NCBI GenBank assembly: GCA_040752515.1
Contig: JBFMGQ010000001.1
Location: 124,001-188,000 of the forward strand
Direction: 5' to 3'
Origin: Tenuifilum sp040752515
Lineage (GTDB): Bacteria; Bacteroidota; Bacteroidia; Bacteroidales; Tenuifilaceae
Length of the DNA: 64,000 bases
Shown here: one piece after another, positions 52,684 through 61,109 of the stretch
Position numbering within the stretch: the stretch's first letter is position 1
Layout: every line of letters begins with the position of its first letter
Made by a program: the position numbers and the translations under genes
The notes under the pieces: model-generated
Seen by the model: only the letters and a program-made list of their open reading frames with translations
What the model was told of the DNA's origin: nothing
Databases searched by the model: none

Positions 52684-55600
52684 ATGGAAACATCATCAAA
52701 AAACCAACATGTAAAGCTGGACGAAAAAAACCATGTGGAAGAACCTTTTCTTCAACAGTTGGAAACCATGCCCGGTTTACATTGGAAAGTGTTGCGTTTA
52801 GATAATTATCAGGCACCTGCAGAAACACAGCGTACAGAGTTTTCGCAAGTCATTATGAAAGATGATTTGGCTGCCGCCATCCGAAAAATCAATCCCTGGC
52901 TGGAGGATGATCAGGTGCAGGAAGTGATAGACAAAGTAACCCGATTTGAAGGCGACAACCTGTTGCAAAACAATGAACTTGCCCTTCAACTGCTGCTGAA
53001 AGGAACTTCGGTAAGCGAAAACCGAAAAACCGGAGAAAAATCTCCCAATGTTTTTATTGTTGACTTTGACCATCCGGAAAACAACAGTTATGTTGCTGTT
53101 TCACAGTTTAAAGTCCGCATACCGGGAACTGACAATCACATTTACCCGGATATCGTTTGCTTTTTGAATGGTTTGCCGGTAGTGGTGATTGAATGTAAAT
53201 CGCCCAAAGCCAAAGAACCTATACCGGAAGCCATTGACCAATTGATGCGATATTGCGAACAACGCAACTATCAGCGAGAGGGCAATAAATCGCTGTTTTA
53301 TTTTAACCAGTTTATTGTAGCCACCTGTCGCCAACGGGCAAAGTTTGGCACCATAACCACCAGCATTGAAAAGCATTTTTACCGTTGGACAGACCCCTTC
53401 CCTGCAACGATTGACGAACTCATCAACTACTGCAATCCACAAAAGCACTTGTTTGTAGACGAGCAAAACAATGATGAAGACGTAGAAATGGCACAACGTA
53501 CTTCGCCCAACGACCAACAGCGTTTGGTGCATGGTATGTTAAAGCCTGAAAACCTGTTGAGTATCATACGCAGTTTCTCGGTATTTAGCACCGACAGCAA
53601 AGGAAACAAAATTCGCATAGTAGGACGATATCAGCAATTTAGGGCAGTAAAGAAAGCTGTTCATCAATTATTGAACGGAACTAACAAAAGAGAAAGGGGG
53701 GGTATCATCTGGCATACGCAAGGTTCGGGTAAGTCGTTAACCATGGTTTTCCTGATTCGTGAAATGTGGCTGCATCCGAAATTGCAATCTTACAAAATCA
53801 TTCTGCTTACCGACCGAACGCAGCTTGATGACCAGATAAAAGAAACAGCCCGTAGCGTGGGTTACACCATTAACGACCCTGACTCTATTGCCAAAGTTAA
53901 AGTGGCTTTGCGTTCAAATTCATCGGAGATAGTATCGTGCATGATACATAAGTTTCAGGAACGGGAACTGGCAGATGCATTCCCTGAACTCAATACCAGC
54001 GAAAACATTCTGATATTGACCGATGAAGCCCATCGTTCACAATACTCACTTTTAGGAGCCAATCTTGACCGTGCCTTGCCCAATGCTACCCGTATTGCCT
54101 TTACCGGAACGCCAATTGATAAAACAGAGGCAACCTTTGGCGATTACATAGACAAATATACCATGAGGCAATCCATTAAAGATAGTGTAACATTGGAGAT
54201 TGTTTACGAAGGTAGAACGCATAATGCCGAAGTGGAAGACAAAGCAGGAGCAGACGCAAAGTTTGAAGACGTATTCAGTGAGTATAATTTACAGGAACGA
54301 CTTCAAATTTTAGGGTTTGGTACTCGTGAAGCTTATCTGGAAGCAGAAGAAACCATTAGGGCTAAAGCCAAAGACATGTTAGAACATTATATTACACAGG
54401 TTTTTCCCAACGGCTTCAAAGCCCAGGTGGTAGCTTGCTCCAAAGAAGCCGTTTATCGCTATTACACAATTTTAAATGAAGAAATAAAGAATAAAGTTCA
54501 AGAACTTAAACTTAATAATCCGCATAACATCAACATTGAACTTCTTAAAAAGATGAAAGCCGAAGCGGTGCTTTCCGTTGGGCATAACGACTCGCCATAC
54601 ATTAAAGATTTAACCGATGGACAAAAAAACAAAGAGAAAATTACCAGTTTCAAAATTCCCTATGGCATTGAAAAAGATGGTGTGAAAGGTGATGTGGGTA
54701 TTCTCATTGTTTGCGACATGTTACTGACCGGATTTGATGCTCCTATTGAACAGGTTATGTATTTGGATAAAGTAATTGTAGCACACAACCTGTTACAAGC
54801 CATTGCAAGGGTAAATCGTGTAGATAATGATCACAAAGAAGTCGGCTTTGTTGTGGACTATGTAGGTATTGGTCACCACCTGAAAAAAGCATTGGATGTT
54901 TACTTTGAAAAAGAACAACAGGAGGTGTTAGATTGCATCACCGACCCAACAGAACTTTTCAAAGAACTTGAAAACACGCATAAAGAAATTTGGAAACTTT
55001 TCAAGGAAAACGGTATTGACGACCTTTCGGATTCAGATGCATTTTACGACTTGTTTTATGATGAAGACATCCGCTTCAGATTTATTGATGCCTACAGGAA
55101 ATTCATGCGGGCCATTGACAATGTATTCCCGAGAAAAGAAGCATTAGACTATGTGAAAGACATGTTCCGCTTTACAGAACTCAATGTTTTGGCAGGTCAA
55201 CATTTCAGAGATTCCCGAATGAGTATGAAAGGCATTCCGGCTAAGTTGCGAAGCATAACAGACGAATTTCTGAAATCCAAAGGCATCGAACAAAAAGTGG
55301 AGCCCATTTCCATCATGGACGAAAACTTTTTCGAGCATGTAAAAACCAAGCAACGTACAAAAACTAAGGCAGCGGAAGTAGAACATGCTATCCGCCACTT
55401 CATAGACATTAACTTCACTGAAGACCCGGAATTGTATGCATCATTTGCTGAAGCGCTGGCAGAAATTCTTCGGGAGTTTAAAAACAATTGGGATGAGATT
55501 TACAGACGATTAGAAGAACTCCGTAAGAAAATCATAGATAAGGAAAAGGAGCCCACCTATGGTTTACATCGCAAAAAGCAAATGCCCTTTTTCCGTATTT

Positions 55601-55896
55601 TCAAAAAGGAGTTTTATGGAGATAATTATGAATTAAACGAAGAAGAAATTACTCTTTTGGTTGGAGTTACCAAAGAAGTTTTTGAAAAAGTAAAACTGGA
55701 AATCGGCGCCATCGGATTTTGGCGAAATATTCCTTCACAAAATAGATTGAAAGGGGAAATTGTGGACATTCTCATATCCGAAGAGCAAGGTTTAACGAAG
55801 AGCATACCGGGAATTTTCAGCAGAAGAAATGAAATTGCTTCCCGTATAATGGAACTGGCAAAATCAAACCATGATATAATTTTATACGCTTCCTGA
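52684..55896 (+). CDS. hsdR: type I restriction-modification endonuclease/translocase subunit
   Basis: The motor and nuclease of the type I system, 1,070 residues. The nuclease domain has the PD-(D/E)xK core D156 in YPDIV and E170-x-K172 in VIECKSP. Two helicase lobes follow, with Walker A TQGSGKS (345-351, K350), DEAH (447-450), FTGTP near 475 and the late motif QAIARVNRVD. The C-terminal region (about 790-1070) is helical and would contact HsdM/HsdS. All key residues are intact, so the complex should be active. It starts 3 bases after the AbiEii gene and ends one base before the peptidase gene. Confidence 0.95.
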   Translation: METSSKNQHVKLDEKNHVEEPFLQQLETMPGLHWKVLRLDNYQAPAETQRTEFSQVIMKDDLAAAIRKINPWLEDDQVQEVIDKVTRFEGDNLLQNNELALQLLLKGTSVSENRKTGEKSPNVFIVDFDHPENNSYVAVSQFKVRIPGTDNHIYPDIVCFLNGLPVVVIECKSPKAKEPIPEAIDQLMRYCEQRNYQREGNKSLFYFNQFIVATCRQRAKFGTITTSIEKHFYRWTDPFPATIDELINYCNPQKHLFVDEQNNDEDVEMAQRTSPNDQQRLVHGMLKPENLLSIIRSFSVFSTDSKGNKIRIVGRYQQFRAVKKAVHQLLNGTNKRERGGIIWHTQGSGKSLTMVFLIREMWLHPKLQSYKIILLTDRTQLDDQIKETARSVGYTINDPDSIAKVKVALRSNSSEIVSCMIHKFQERELADAFPELNTSENILILTDEAHRSQYSLLGANLDRALPNATRIAFTGTPIDKTEATFGDYIDKYTMRQSIKDSVTLEIVYEGRTHNAEVEDKAGADAKFEDVFSEYNLQERLQILGFGTREAYLEAEETIRAKAKDMLEHYITQVFPNGFKAQVVACSKEAVYRYYTILNEEIKNKVQELKLNNPHNINIELLKKMKAEAVLSVGHNDSPYIKDLTDGQKNKEKITSFKIPYGIEKDGVKGDVGILIVCDMLLTGFDAPIEQVMYLDKVIVAHNLLQAIARVNRVDNDHKEVGFVVDYVGIGHHLKKALDVYFEKEQQEVLDCITDPTELFKELENTHKEIWKLFKENGIDDLSDSDAFYDLFYDEDIRFRFIDAYRKFMRAIDNVFPRKEALDYVKDMFRFTELNVLAGQHFRDSRMSMKGIPAKLRSITDEFLKSKGIEQKVEPISIMDENFFEHVKTKQRTKTKAAEVEHAIRHFIDINFTEDPELYASFAEALAEILREFKNNWDEIYRRLEELRKKIIDKEKEPTYGLHRKKQMPFFRIFKKEFYGDNYELNEEEITLLVGVTKEVFEKVKLEIGAIGFWRNIPSQNRLKGEIVDILISEEQGLTKSIPGIFSRRNEIASRIMELAKSNHDIILYAS

Positions 55897-55897
55897 A

Positions 55898-56572
55898 ATG
55901 AAAATAGAATATTCCATACAATATTCCAATCGCAAGACACTCAGCATTATTGTTGAGCGTGACAGACGTGTGGTTGTGCGTGCGCCATTAAATACTAGCA
56001 AAGAGCTAATTGAAAAAGAAATCAATAAAAGAAAGTATTTGTTGTTTCAAAAAATCAACCATCCGCAGAAATACGAAAATCCAAAACCCAGGAAAGAATT
56101 TGTATCAGGAGAGTCATTACTGTTTTTAGGCAAACATTATAAAATGGAAGTTGTTCCAGACGAGATAGAAGGAATCCGGTTTGACAATAAATTCTACATC
56201 AGCAAAGCAAATCAGGACAAGGCAGAACAACTATTCAGAAAATGGTATGTGAAGCAAGCGGAGGAAAAGATTATTCCTAAAGTAAAATTCCATGCAAAGA
56301 ATATTGGAGTGAATTACAGAGCCATCAAAATTCTGGATTTAAAATATCGTTGGGGTTCTTGCACTCCTAAAGACAACATTAACTTTAACTGGCGACTGAT
56401 TAAAGCACCCATGTATGTTATTGATTATATAATTGTGCATGAATTGACACATTTAATCGAACCCAATCACACTCCTGAATTTTGGAATATTGTTTCCGTT
56501 CAGTTACCACATTACAACAAAGCAAAAGACTGGTTAAAAGAAAATGGGCACTTACTTGAGACAGAATTATAG
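55898..56572 (+). CDS. YgjP-type zinc metallopeptidase
   Basis: A 224-residue protein of the YgjP/SprT-like group (DUF45). The zinc site is H181-E182-x-x-H185 in VHELTHLIEPNH, with H191 as third ligand, and WGSCTPKDNINFNWRL just before it is the usual family lead-in. The first 100 residues form a small beta domain (KTLSIIVERDRRVVVRAP). Such genes often accompany type I hsdR genes, though their task there is not established. It begins one base after the hsdR stop, so it belongs to the same transcript and is the last gene of the island. Confidence 0.88.
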   Translation: MKIEYSIQYSNRKTLSIIVERDRRVVVRAPLNTSKELIEKEINKRKYLLFQKINHPQKYENPKPRKEFVSGESLLFLGKHYKMEVVPDEIEGIRFDNKFYISKANQDKAEQLFRKWYVKQAEEKIIPKVKFHAKNIGVNYRAIKILDLKYRWGSCTPKDNINFNWRLIKAPMYVIDYIIVHELTHLIEPNHTPEFWNIVSVQLPHYNKAKDWLKENGHLLETEL

Positions 56573-57277
56573 AACCACCTTACATTGAAAGCATTTGCAA
56601 GCATTGCAAATTTAAGTATTCCGCCAATGGCGGGTTAAAAACGCATCAAACAACAAGACTATCAAAAATCATAGTGAAATTCAAGAAAGACAAATATTTA
56701 CAGAAAGGAAAAATAAACATCAGCTATAAACGCTGTCTTTTCTTCAAACCAAGTTACTTACTACTTCGAACATGATAATTTACGCTTAATTTTTCAATGA
56801 TAAACTAACTTAAACCTACCATTTTCAGTTCTCTAATTTGTCGGAACTTGAGAATGACCATTCGGTTATGAACGACACAATAATCTACTCCTTCATAAAC
56901 GCCGATTCCGTTAATGGTACCAGATACAAATACTAAGAATTAACAGATGGAACAACTGAGTTCCTGGGAATTGAGACTTTTACCAGGCTATACCAAATTC
57001 AGGATGATTTTATCATATTGGATTTACAGACCCGAATGTTCTACAACCAATTGACTATTTAATTAGCTTTAAGTGGGAGATTACCTCAATTACCACTAAA
57101 GAACTAAAGATAAATTTACATTGTGTCTATGCCCCAGCAGGGAGTGCCATTCTAATATTAAAAAGTAACAGTTTTTTATAACGCCTTGAATGCATTGAGG
57201 TTTACATTTATCAGGGCTTCACTTTGAGTAATGGCAATAATCAGAAAGCAAAACTTAAAACCAAACCCATTATAAAC
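56573..57277. other. gene-poor, partly decayed right flank of the restriction-modification island
   Basis: About 700 AT-rich bases without an intact gene. Two stretches look like former coding sequence: a short frame with a CxxC zinc-finger-like motif (up to 56775) and the broken frame annotated at 56814-57181. Beyond that nothing recognisable is seen up to the ispE stop. Confidence 0.5.
56814..57181 (+). pseudogene. decayed remnant of a small protein gene
   Basis: Three protein-like stretches follow one another on the plus strand. The first (56814-56933) includes NDTIIYSFINADSVNG and ends in TAA at 56934. The same frame continues as ELTDGTTEFLGIETF and IQDDFIILDLQTRMFYN to a stop at 57060. 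The sense then passes to another frame at about 57047: DYLISFKWEITSITTKELKI, ending at 57181. This gives one internal stop and one frameshift in about 120 codons. The amino-acid pattern, with alternating beta strands, resembles small lipocalin-like or beta-propeller-type exported proteins of Bacteroidota, but I cannot name the parent. Sequence error is an alternative. Confidence 0.35.
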
Positions 57278-58099
57278 CTACATTTCAGAAACATGCGTAA
57301 AATGTCTTTTAAACGCATCAGGAATTACGGGTTTGCTTTTAAATATGCCAAACACGGTGGAACCGCTGCCCGACATGGAGGCATAAACAGCACCCATGCT
57401 GTAAAGCTCTTCCTTAACCCTTTCAATTAACGGGTACTTTGGGAAAACGGTTTTCTCAAAATCGTTAGCCAACCTGTTCCGCCAATCGCTTACAGGTAGG
57501 TTAACAATGTTGCCTATGGGGGTTTCCCACGGTTTAGGGTTGCTACCCTCATAGGCTTCCTTGGTGCTAACATGAATACCAGGATTAACCAGTAAAATCC
57601 AGTAACCGGTAAGGTCAATATTAACTGGTTCAAGCAACTCGCCACGCCCCCGACCAATCGATGGAGTATTGGAAATAAAAAAGGGACAATCGCTACCCAG
57701 CTCCAAGGCTAAAGCCATTAGCTTATCATTGCTTAAAGGCTCCTTCAGAAAAACATTCATGGCCTTTAATGCAAAAGCCGCATCGGCCGATCCCCCGCCC
57801 AACCCAGCTCCCATGGGTATCATTTTATGCAAGTGCATCTTTACATGAGGCATTCCAAACCTATCGACAAGCAACCAGTAGGCCTTAACACACAGATTGC
57901 TATCAGTATCACAGTCGATTCCCAAACCACTCTGCGAAAACTCAATGGTATTGGGAGAGCCACCGGTGGCAATAACCTCAAGAATATCGCATAATCCCTT
58001 AACAGGGTAAAACAGTGTTTCAATATCGTGATAGCCATCGGGGCGCTTTCGCACAATGTTTAGGCCCAGATTAACCTTGGCATTCGGGAACAATATCAT
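57278..58099 (-). CDS. ispE: 4-diphosphocytidyl-2-C-methyl-D-erythritol kinase
   Basis: Phosphorylates CDP-methylerythritol in the non-mevalonate isoprenoid pathway, cytoplasmic. The 273-residue product is a GHMP kinase: substrate-site K8 in NAKVNLGLNI, ATP loop PMGAGLGGGSADAA at 95-108, and catalytic D137 in LGSDCPF. The C-terminal motif MSGSGSTVFGIF closes the active site. The frame is open further upstream, but that part is translated repeat-like intergenic sequence with no similarity to kinases, and the ATG at 58099 begins exactly at the family N-terminus (MILFPNAKVN). A -7 element on the minus strand lies 24 bases before the ATG. Confidence 0.94.
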   Translation of the reverse strand: MILFPNAKVNLGLNIVRKRPDGYHDIETLFYPVKGLCDILEVIATGGSPNTIEFSQSGLGIDCDTDSNLCVKAYWLLVDRFGMPHVKMHLHKMIPMGAGLGGGSADAAFALKAMNVFLKEPLSNDKLMALALELGSDCPFFISNTPSIGRGRGELLEPVNIDLTGYWILLVNPGIHVSTKEAYEGSNPKPWETPIGNIVNLPVSDWRNRLANDFEKTVFPKYPLIERVKEELYSMGAVYASMSGSGSTVFGIFKSKPVIPDAFKRHFTHVSEM

Positions 58100-58122
58100 G
58101 ACTGCATGTGCTATTAATGTTA

Positions 58123-58130
58123 CAAATTTA
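58123..58130 (-). promoter_or_regulatory. -7 promoter element of ispE
   Basis: On the minus strand this reads TAAATTTG, an exact TAnnTTTG match. The ATG at 58099 is 23 bases downstream, which supports the short start for ispE. Confidence 0.5.
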
Positions 58131-58627
58131 AACAACATAAAGTAAAATAGTTTGTCGGAAAATGTTTTTGTTGGGAGAAAAGGTAATGGGTAAGGATTTG
58201 GATCTTCCTCTCGCTTACGCTTGCCTCCTTCCGCCTGCGGTATTGCCCGCTCGCGTTGCTCGTGAAAGCCATTCCGCACCCCCGCCCTACCACTGGGAGG
58301 AGAGAGTGCGGTGGTAGTAAGCCATGATTTTCTTTGGTTCTTTCTTGTATCAAGACAAGAAAGAACAGGCAGCTGGCCCTTTGCGATGGTTTACCCTTTG
58401 CGATGCAACGGTTTCCATTGACCCGTCCCCTCCTGTCATGCTGAGCTCCGCCGAAGCATCTCTTTGCACCTTCTCCCCTTATTCTAATGTGATTCCTCGC
58501 TGCGCTCGGAATGACAGGGGGCGTTGCTTATTGCTCTATCCCGTTTAACGGCTCACGGTTCACGGTTCACGAACCTCTCGTTAACCAATCACTATTTACT
58601 TTTTCTGTTCCACAACAAAATAATGGT
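58131..58627. repeat. intergenic region with inverted and direct repeats
   Basis: No gene in about 500 bases. It holds a perfect 12-pair hairpin (58337-58348 with 58355-58366, 6-base loop), a 12-base direct repeat CCCTTTGCGATG at 58377-58388 and 58394-58405, and an 87-base element with inverted ends CCTGTCAT (58432-58439) and ATGACAGG (58511-58518). The element's inner parts (GCTGAGCTCCGCCGAAGCAT and CGCTGCGCTCGGAATGACAG) resemble the dispersed intergenic repeats common in Bacteroidota genomes. A simple TTTAACGGCTCACGGTTCAC tract follows. Confidence 0.6.
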
Positions 58628-58635
58628 TACTTTTG
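58628..58635 (+). promoter_or_regulatory. -7 promoter element of the outer-membrane protein gene
   Basis: TACTTTTG matches TAnnTTTG exactly, 28 bases before ATG 58663. It overlaps an in-frame TTG at 58633, which therefore cannot be the start codon. Confidence 0.55.
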
Positions 58636-58662
58636 CATGGTAAGTTTCAAAAGATTGGAGCA

Positions 58663-59328
58663 ATGAAAAGGTTAGGTCTGATCCTTTTATTTTTATCATT
58701 ACTACTTGACTATAAATGGGCTAACGCCCAGAAATACAGCTTTGGAGTATTTGCTGACCCACAGCTATCGTGGTTTAACTCCGACACCAAACGCTACGAC
58801 CCCAATGGCCCGGTTGTGGGCTTGAATATCGGCTTTAATGCCGATAGGTTCTTTGCCAAACGGTATGCCTTTGCCTCAGGACTCTCGATTAGCACCCTTG
58901 GTGGGAATATCAGGCTTATGCAATCGACTTATACCCTGAAAACAATCGATGGCACCTATAACATAGCCATTGGCGATAACATCAAATTAAAATCGCAATA
59001 CCTTACCATGCCTGTTGGCTTCAAGTTTAGGACAAACCAAATTGGCTACACAACCTTCTTTGCCAATGTAGGCATTAGCGGAAGCCTCAGAATAAGAAGT
59101 TACGCATGGAACGACACCAACAATGTTTCCCGTGAAACTACCCAGACCGACATGGCATGGGGATTTGCCTCGTATTACCTTGGAATAGGTGGCGAATACT
59201 CCCTCGGAGGTGAAAGTGCCATACTGTTTGGCATAACCTGGAACGATGGTTTAACCCGGATCATCGAACTTCCAAACTCAACCATAACATCGCAAAGCTT
59301 TTCAATAAAAATTGGTGTAATTTTTTAA
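58663..59328 (+). CDS. outer-membrane beta-barrel protein (PorT-like)
   Basis: A 221-residue precursor with a signal peptide (MKRLGLILLFLSLLLDYKW, cleaved after ANA) and alternating amphipathic strands to the C-terminal phenylalanine, forming a small 8-stranded-type barrel. Segments such as SQYLTMPVGFKFRTN and FFANVGISGS are typical of the outer-membrane beta-barrel family to which PorT, a T9SS component, belongs. Whether this is PorT itself or a general porin-family protein cannot be settled by eye. It fits the presence of T9SS substrates elsewhere in the window. nadE begins 18 bases after its stop, so the two may be co-transcribed. Confidence 0.75.
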   Translation: MKRLGLILLFLSLLLDYKWANAQKYSFGVFADPQLSWFNSDTKRYDPNGPVVGLNIGFNADRFFAKRYAFASGLSISTLGGNIRLMQSTYTLKTIDGTYNIAIGDNIKLKSQYLTMPVGFKFRTNQIGYTTFFANVGISGSLRIRSYAWNDTNNVSRETTQTDMAWGFASYYLGIGGEYSLGGESAILFGITWNDGLTRIIELPNSTITSQSFSIKIGVIF

Positions 59329-59346
59329 TTACTGGAAATTTACAAG

Positions 59347-61014
59347 ATGAAAGTAGCAGTAGCCCAGCTGAACTATACCATTGGTCACTTTGGCCTTAAT
59401 GCCGAAAAGATTATTGCCTCGATTGAAAAGGCCAAAGCGGAAGGTGCACGATTGATTGTTTTTTCGGAACTATCGGTTTGCGGGTACCCCCCCTACGACT
59501 TGCTAACCCATAAGCATTTTGTTGAAAGATGCATTACCACTATTGACCAAATAGCCCTAAACTGCAAAGGCATCTATGCCATAGTTGGCGCACCAAGCAT
59601 CAACACAAATGCCTCGGGTAAGCTACTATTCAACTCAGCCTACCTTCTGGGCGAGGGAAAAGTGCTGGATGTTTTCCACAAAACTTTACTACCCGATTAC
59701 GATATCTTTGATGAATACCGATATTTTGAGCCCAACCCTGGTAATTACCGTGTAGCCCAAATTGATGGGATGAAAATAGCCATAACCATATGCGAGGATA
59801 TATGGGACGATCAGCCCACCACCACATCGTTTGCCCGAAGTAAGCTGTACCGCGATGCTCCCATGAATCACCTTTCCAAGCTGAATCCCGATATGGTGGT
59901 TAACATCTCGGCATCGCCCTTCAGCTACAACGTTGAGGAACGTAGGCTTGAGGTTTTCCGAAGTAACGTGGCTCGATACTCCAAGCCCGTAATCTACGTA
60001 AACCAAGTAGGCGGTAATACCGATCTGCTCTTCGATGGCGGGTCGATGGTGGTGAATGCCAAAGGCGATATAATTTTTAAGCTGAAAAGCTTTGAGGAAG
60101 ATTTTCAAGTGGTTGAAACCGGTGCCTTTGATAAAGCCCAACCACTCCCCACCGAAACCCCACCATCATCAACTCAACGGATTGAGCGTATTCACAATGC
60201 CTTAGTAATGGGCATAAGGGATTACTTCAATAAACTGGGTTTCACCAAGGCCACGCTTGGCCTGTCGGGCGGCATCGACTCAGCAGTGGTGTTAGCCCTA
60301 GCGGCACAGGCACTTGATGTGAATAACCTGAGAGTGTTGCTAATGCCATCGCAATACTCATCGCAGCATTCAATCGACGATGCTGTGGCACTCGCCACAA
60401 AACTTGGAGTGCAGTACGATATAGTTTCCATACAGCCCATTTTTGAATCGTTCAAAACCCAACTAAGCCCCATTTTTATAGGCAAACCCGAAGATATCAC
60501 CGAAGAAAACATTCAGGCACGTGTTCGGGGAACCCTGCTAATGGCTATCTCAAATAAGTTTGGGCATCTACTGCTAAACACCAGCAATAAAAGTGAGGCT
60601 GCTGTAGGCTATGGAACGCTATACGGCGATATGTGCGGGGCATTAAGCGTTTTGGGTGATGTTTATAAAACCGATGTTTACCGGCTGGCCAATTATATCA
60701 ACCGCAACAATGAAATAATCCCTGTTAACACCATACAAAAGCCCCCATCGGCAGAGCTACGCCCCAATCAGAAAGATTCCGACTCGCTCCCACCCTACGA
60801 AATACTGGACCCAATACTTTTTGCATACATTGAGCAAGGCCTCTCAGCCGATGAAATAATTAGTTTAGGCTTTGAAAGCGGCACGGTAAATCGCACAATC
60901 CGACTTGTGAACATGAATGAGTATAAACGCTACCAGTCGCCTCCAATTCTGAGGGTGTCGTCCAAGGCATTTGGATACGGGCGGAAAATGCCTTTGGTTA
61001 CTAAATGGAGTTAA
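59347..61014 (+). CDS. nadE: glutamine-dependent NAD+ synthetase
   Basis: Makes NAD+ from deamido-NAD+ with ammonia released from glutamine. The 555-residue protein has an N-terminal nitrilase-type glutaminase (about 1-265) with the triad E41 (FSELSVCG), K112 (FHKTLLPD) and C149 (ITICEDIW). A C-terminal ATP-pyrophosphatase-type synthetase (about 275-555) has the loop SGGIDS at 307-312 and NTSNKSEAAVGYGT. All residues for both half-reactions are present, so free ammonia is not needed. The gene follows the outer-membrane protein gene by 18 bases, with no functional link evident. Confidence 0.96.
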   Translation: MKVAVAQLNYTIGHFGLNAEKIIASIEKAKAEGARLIVFSELSVCGYPPYDLLTHKHFVERCITTIDQIALNCKGIYAIVGAPSINTNASGKLLFNSAYLLGEGKVLDVFHKTLLPDYDIFDEYRYFEPNPGNYRVAQIDGMKIAITICEDIWDDQPTTTSFARSKLYRDAPMNHLSKLNPDMVVNISASPFSYNVEERRLEVFRSNVARYSKPVIYVNQVGGNTDLLFDGGSMVVNAKGDIIFKLKSFEEDFQVVETGAFDKAQPLPTETPPSSTQRIERIHNALVMGIRDYFNKLGFTKATLGLSGGIDSAVVLALAAQALDVNNLRVLLMPSQYSSQHSIDDAVALATKLGVQYDIVSIQPIFESFKTQLSPIFIGKPEDITEENIQARVRGTLLMAISNKFGHLLLNTSNKSEAAVGYGTLYGDMCGALSVLGDVYKTDVYRLANYINRNNEIIPVNTIQKPPSAELRPNQKDSDSLPPYEILDPILFAYIEQGLSADEIISLGFESGTVNRTIRLVNMNEYKRYQSPPILRVSSKAFGYGRKMPLVTKWS

Positions 61015-61065
61015 TCGGCCCCCATTTAATTTAAAATACTTAGAGTTACGGCTAAAATTATGTTA

Positions 61066-61089
61066 ATTTTATGCTTAATAGCATAAAAT
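61066..61089. promoter_or_regulatory. perfect palindrome upstream of the Crp/Fnr gene, possible operator
   Basis: ATTTTATGC (61066-61074) and GCATAAAAT (61081-61089) form a 9-base-pair inverted repeat with a 6-base centre. It ends 4 bases before the -7 element TATTTTTG, where a bound dimer would block RNA polymerase. It could also fold as RNA, but no T-run follows directly. Confidence 0.5.
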
Positions 61090-61093
61090 GATG

Positions 61094-61101
61094 TATTTTT
61101 G
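61094..61101 (+). promoter_or_regulatory. -7 promoter element of the Crp/Fnr regulator gene
   Basis: TATTTTTG matches TAnnTTTG exactly. The ATG at 61110 is only 8 bases downstream, so the message would have almost no leader. Confidence 0.55.
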
Positions 61102-61109
61102 AAAAAAAA

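Noticed and set aside
46199..57200. Direct repeats (att sites) flanking the restriction-modification island
   Set aside because: Only a 7-base match (CAAGGCG, inverted on the right side) was seen at both ends, which is expected by chance.
58100..58279. Upstream extension of ispE by 60 residues
   Set aside because: The extra residues (for example REDPNPYP-like and QAEGGKRKRE) come from repeat-rich intergenic DNA; ispE begins at the conserved MILFPNAKVN with a promoter just ahead.
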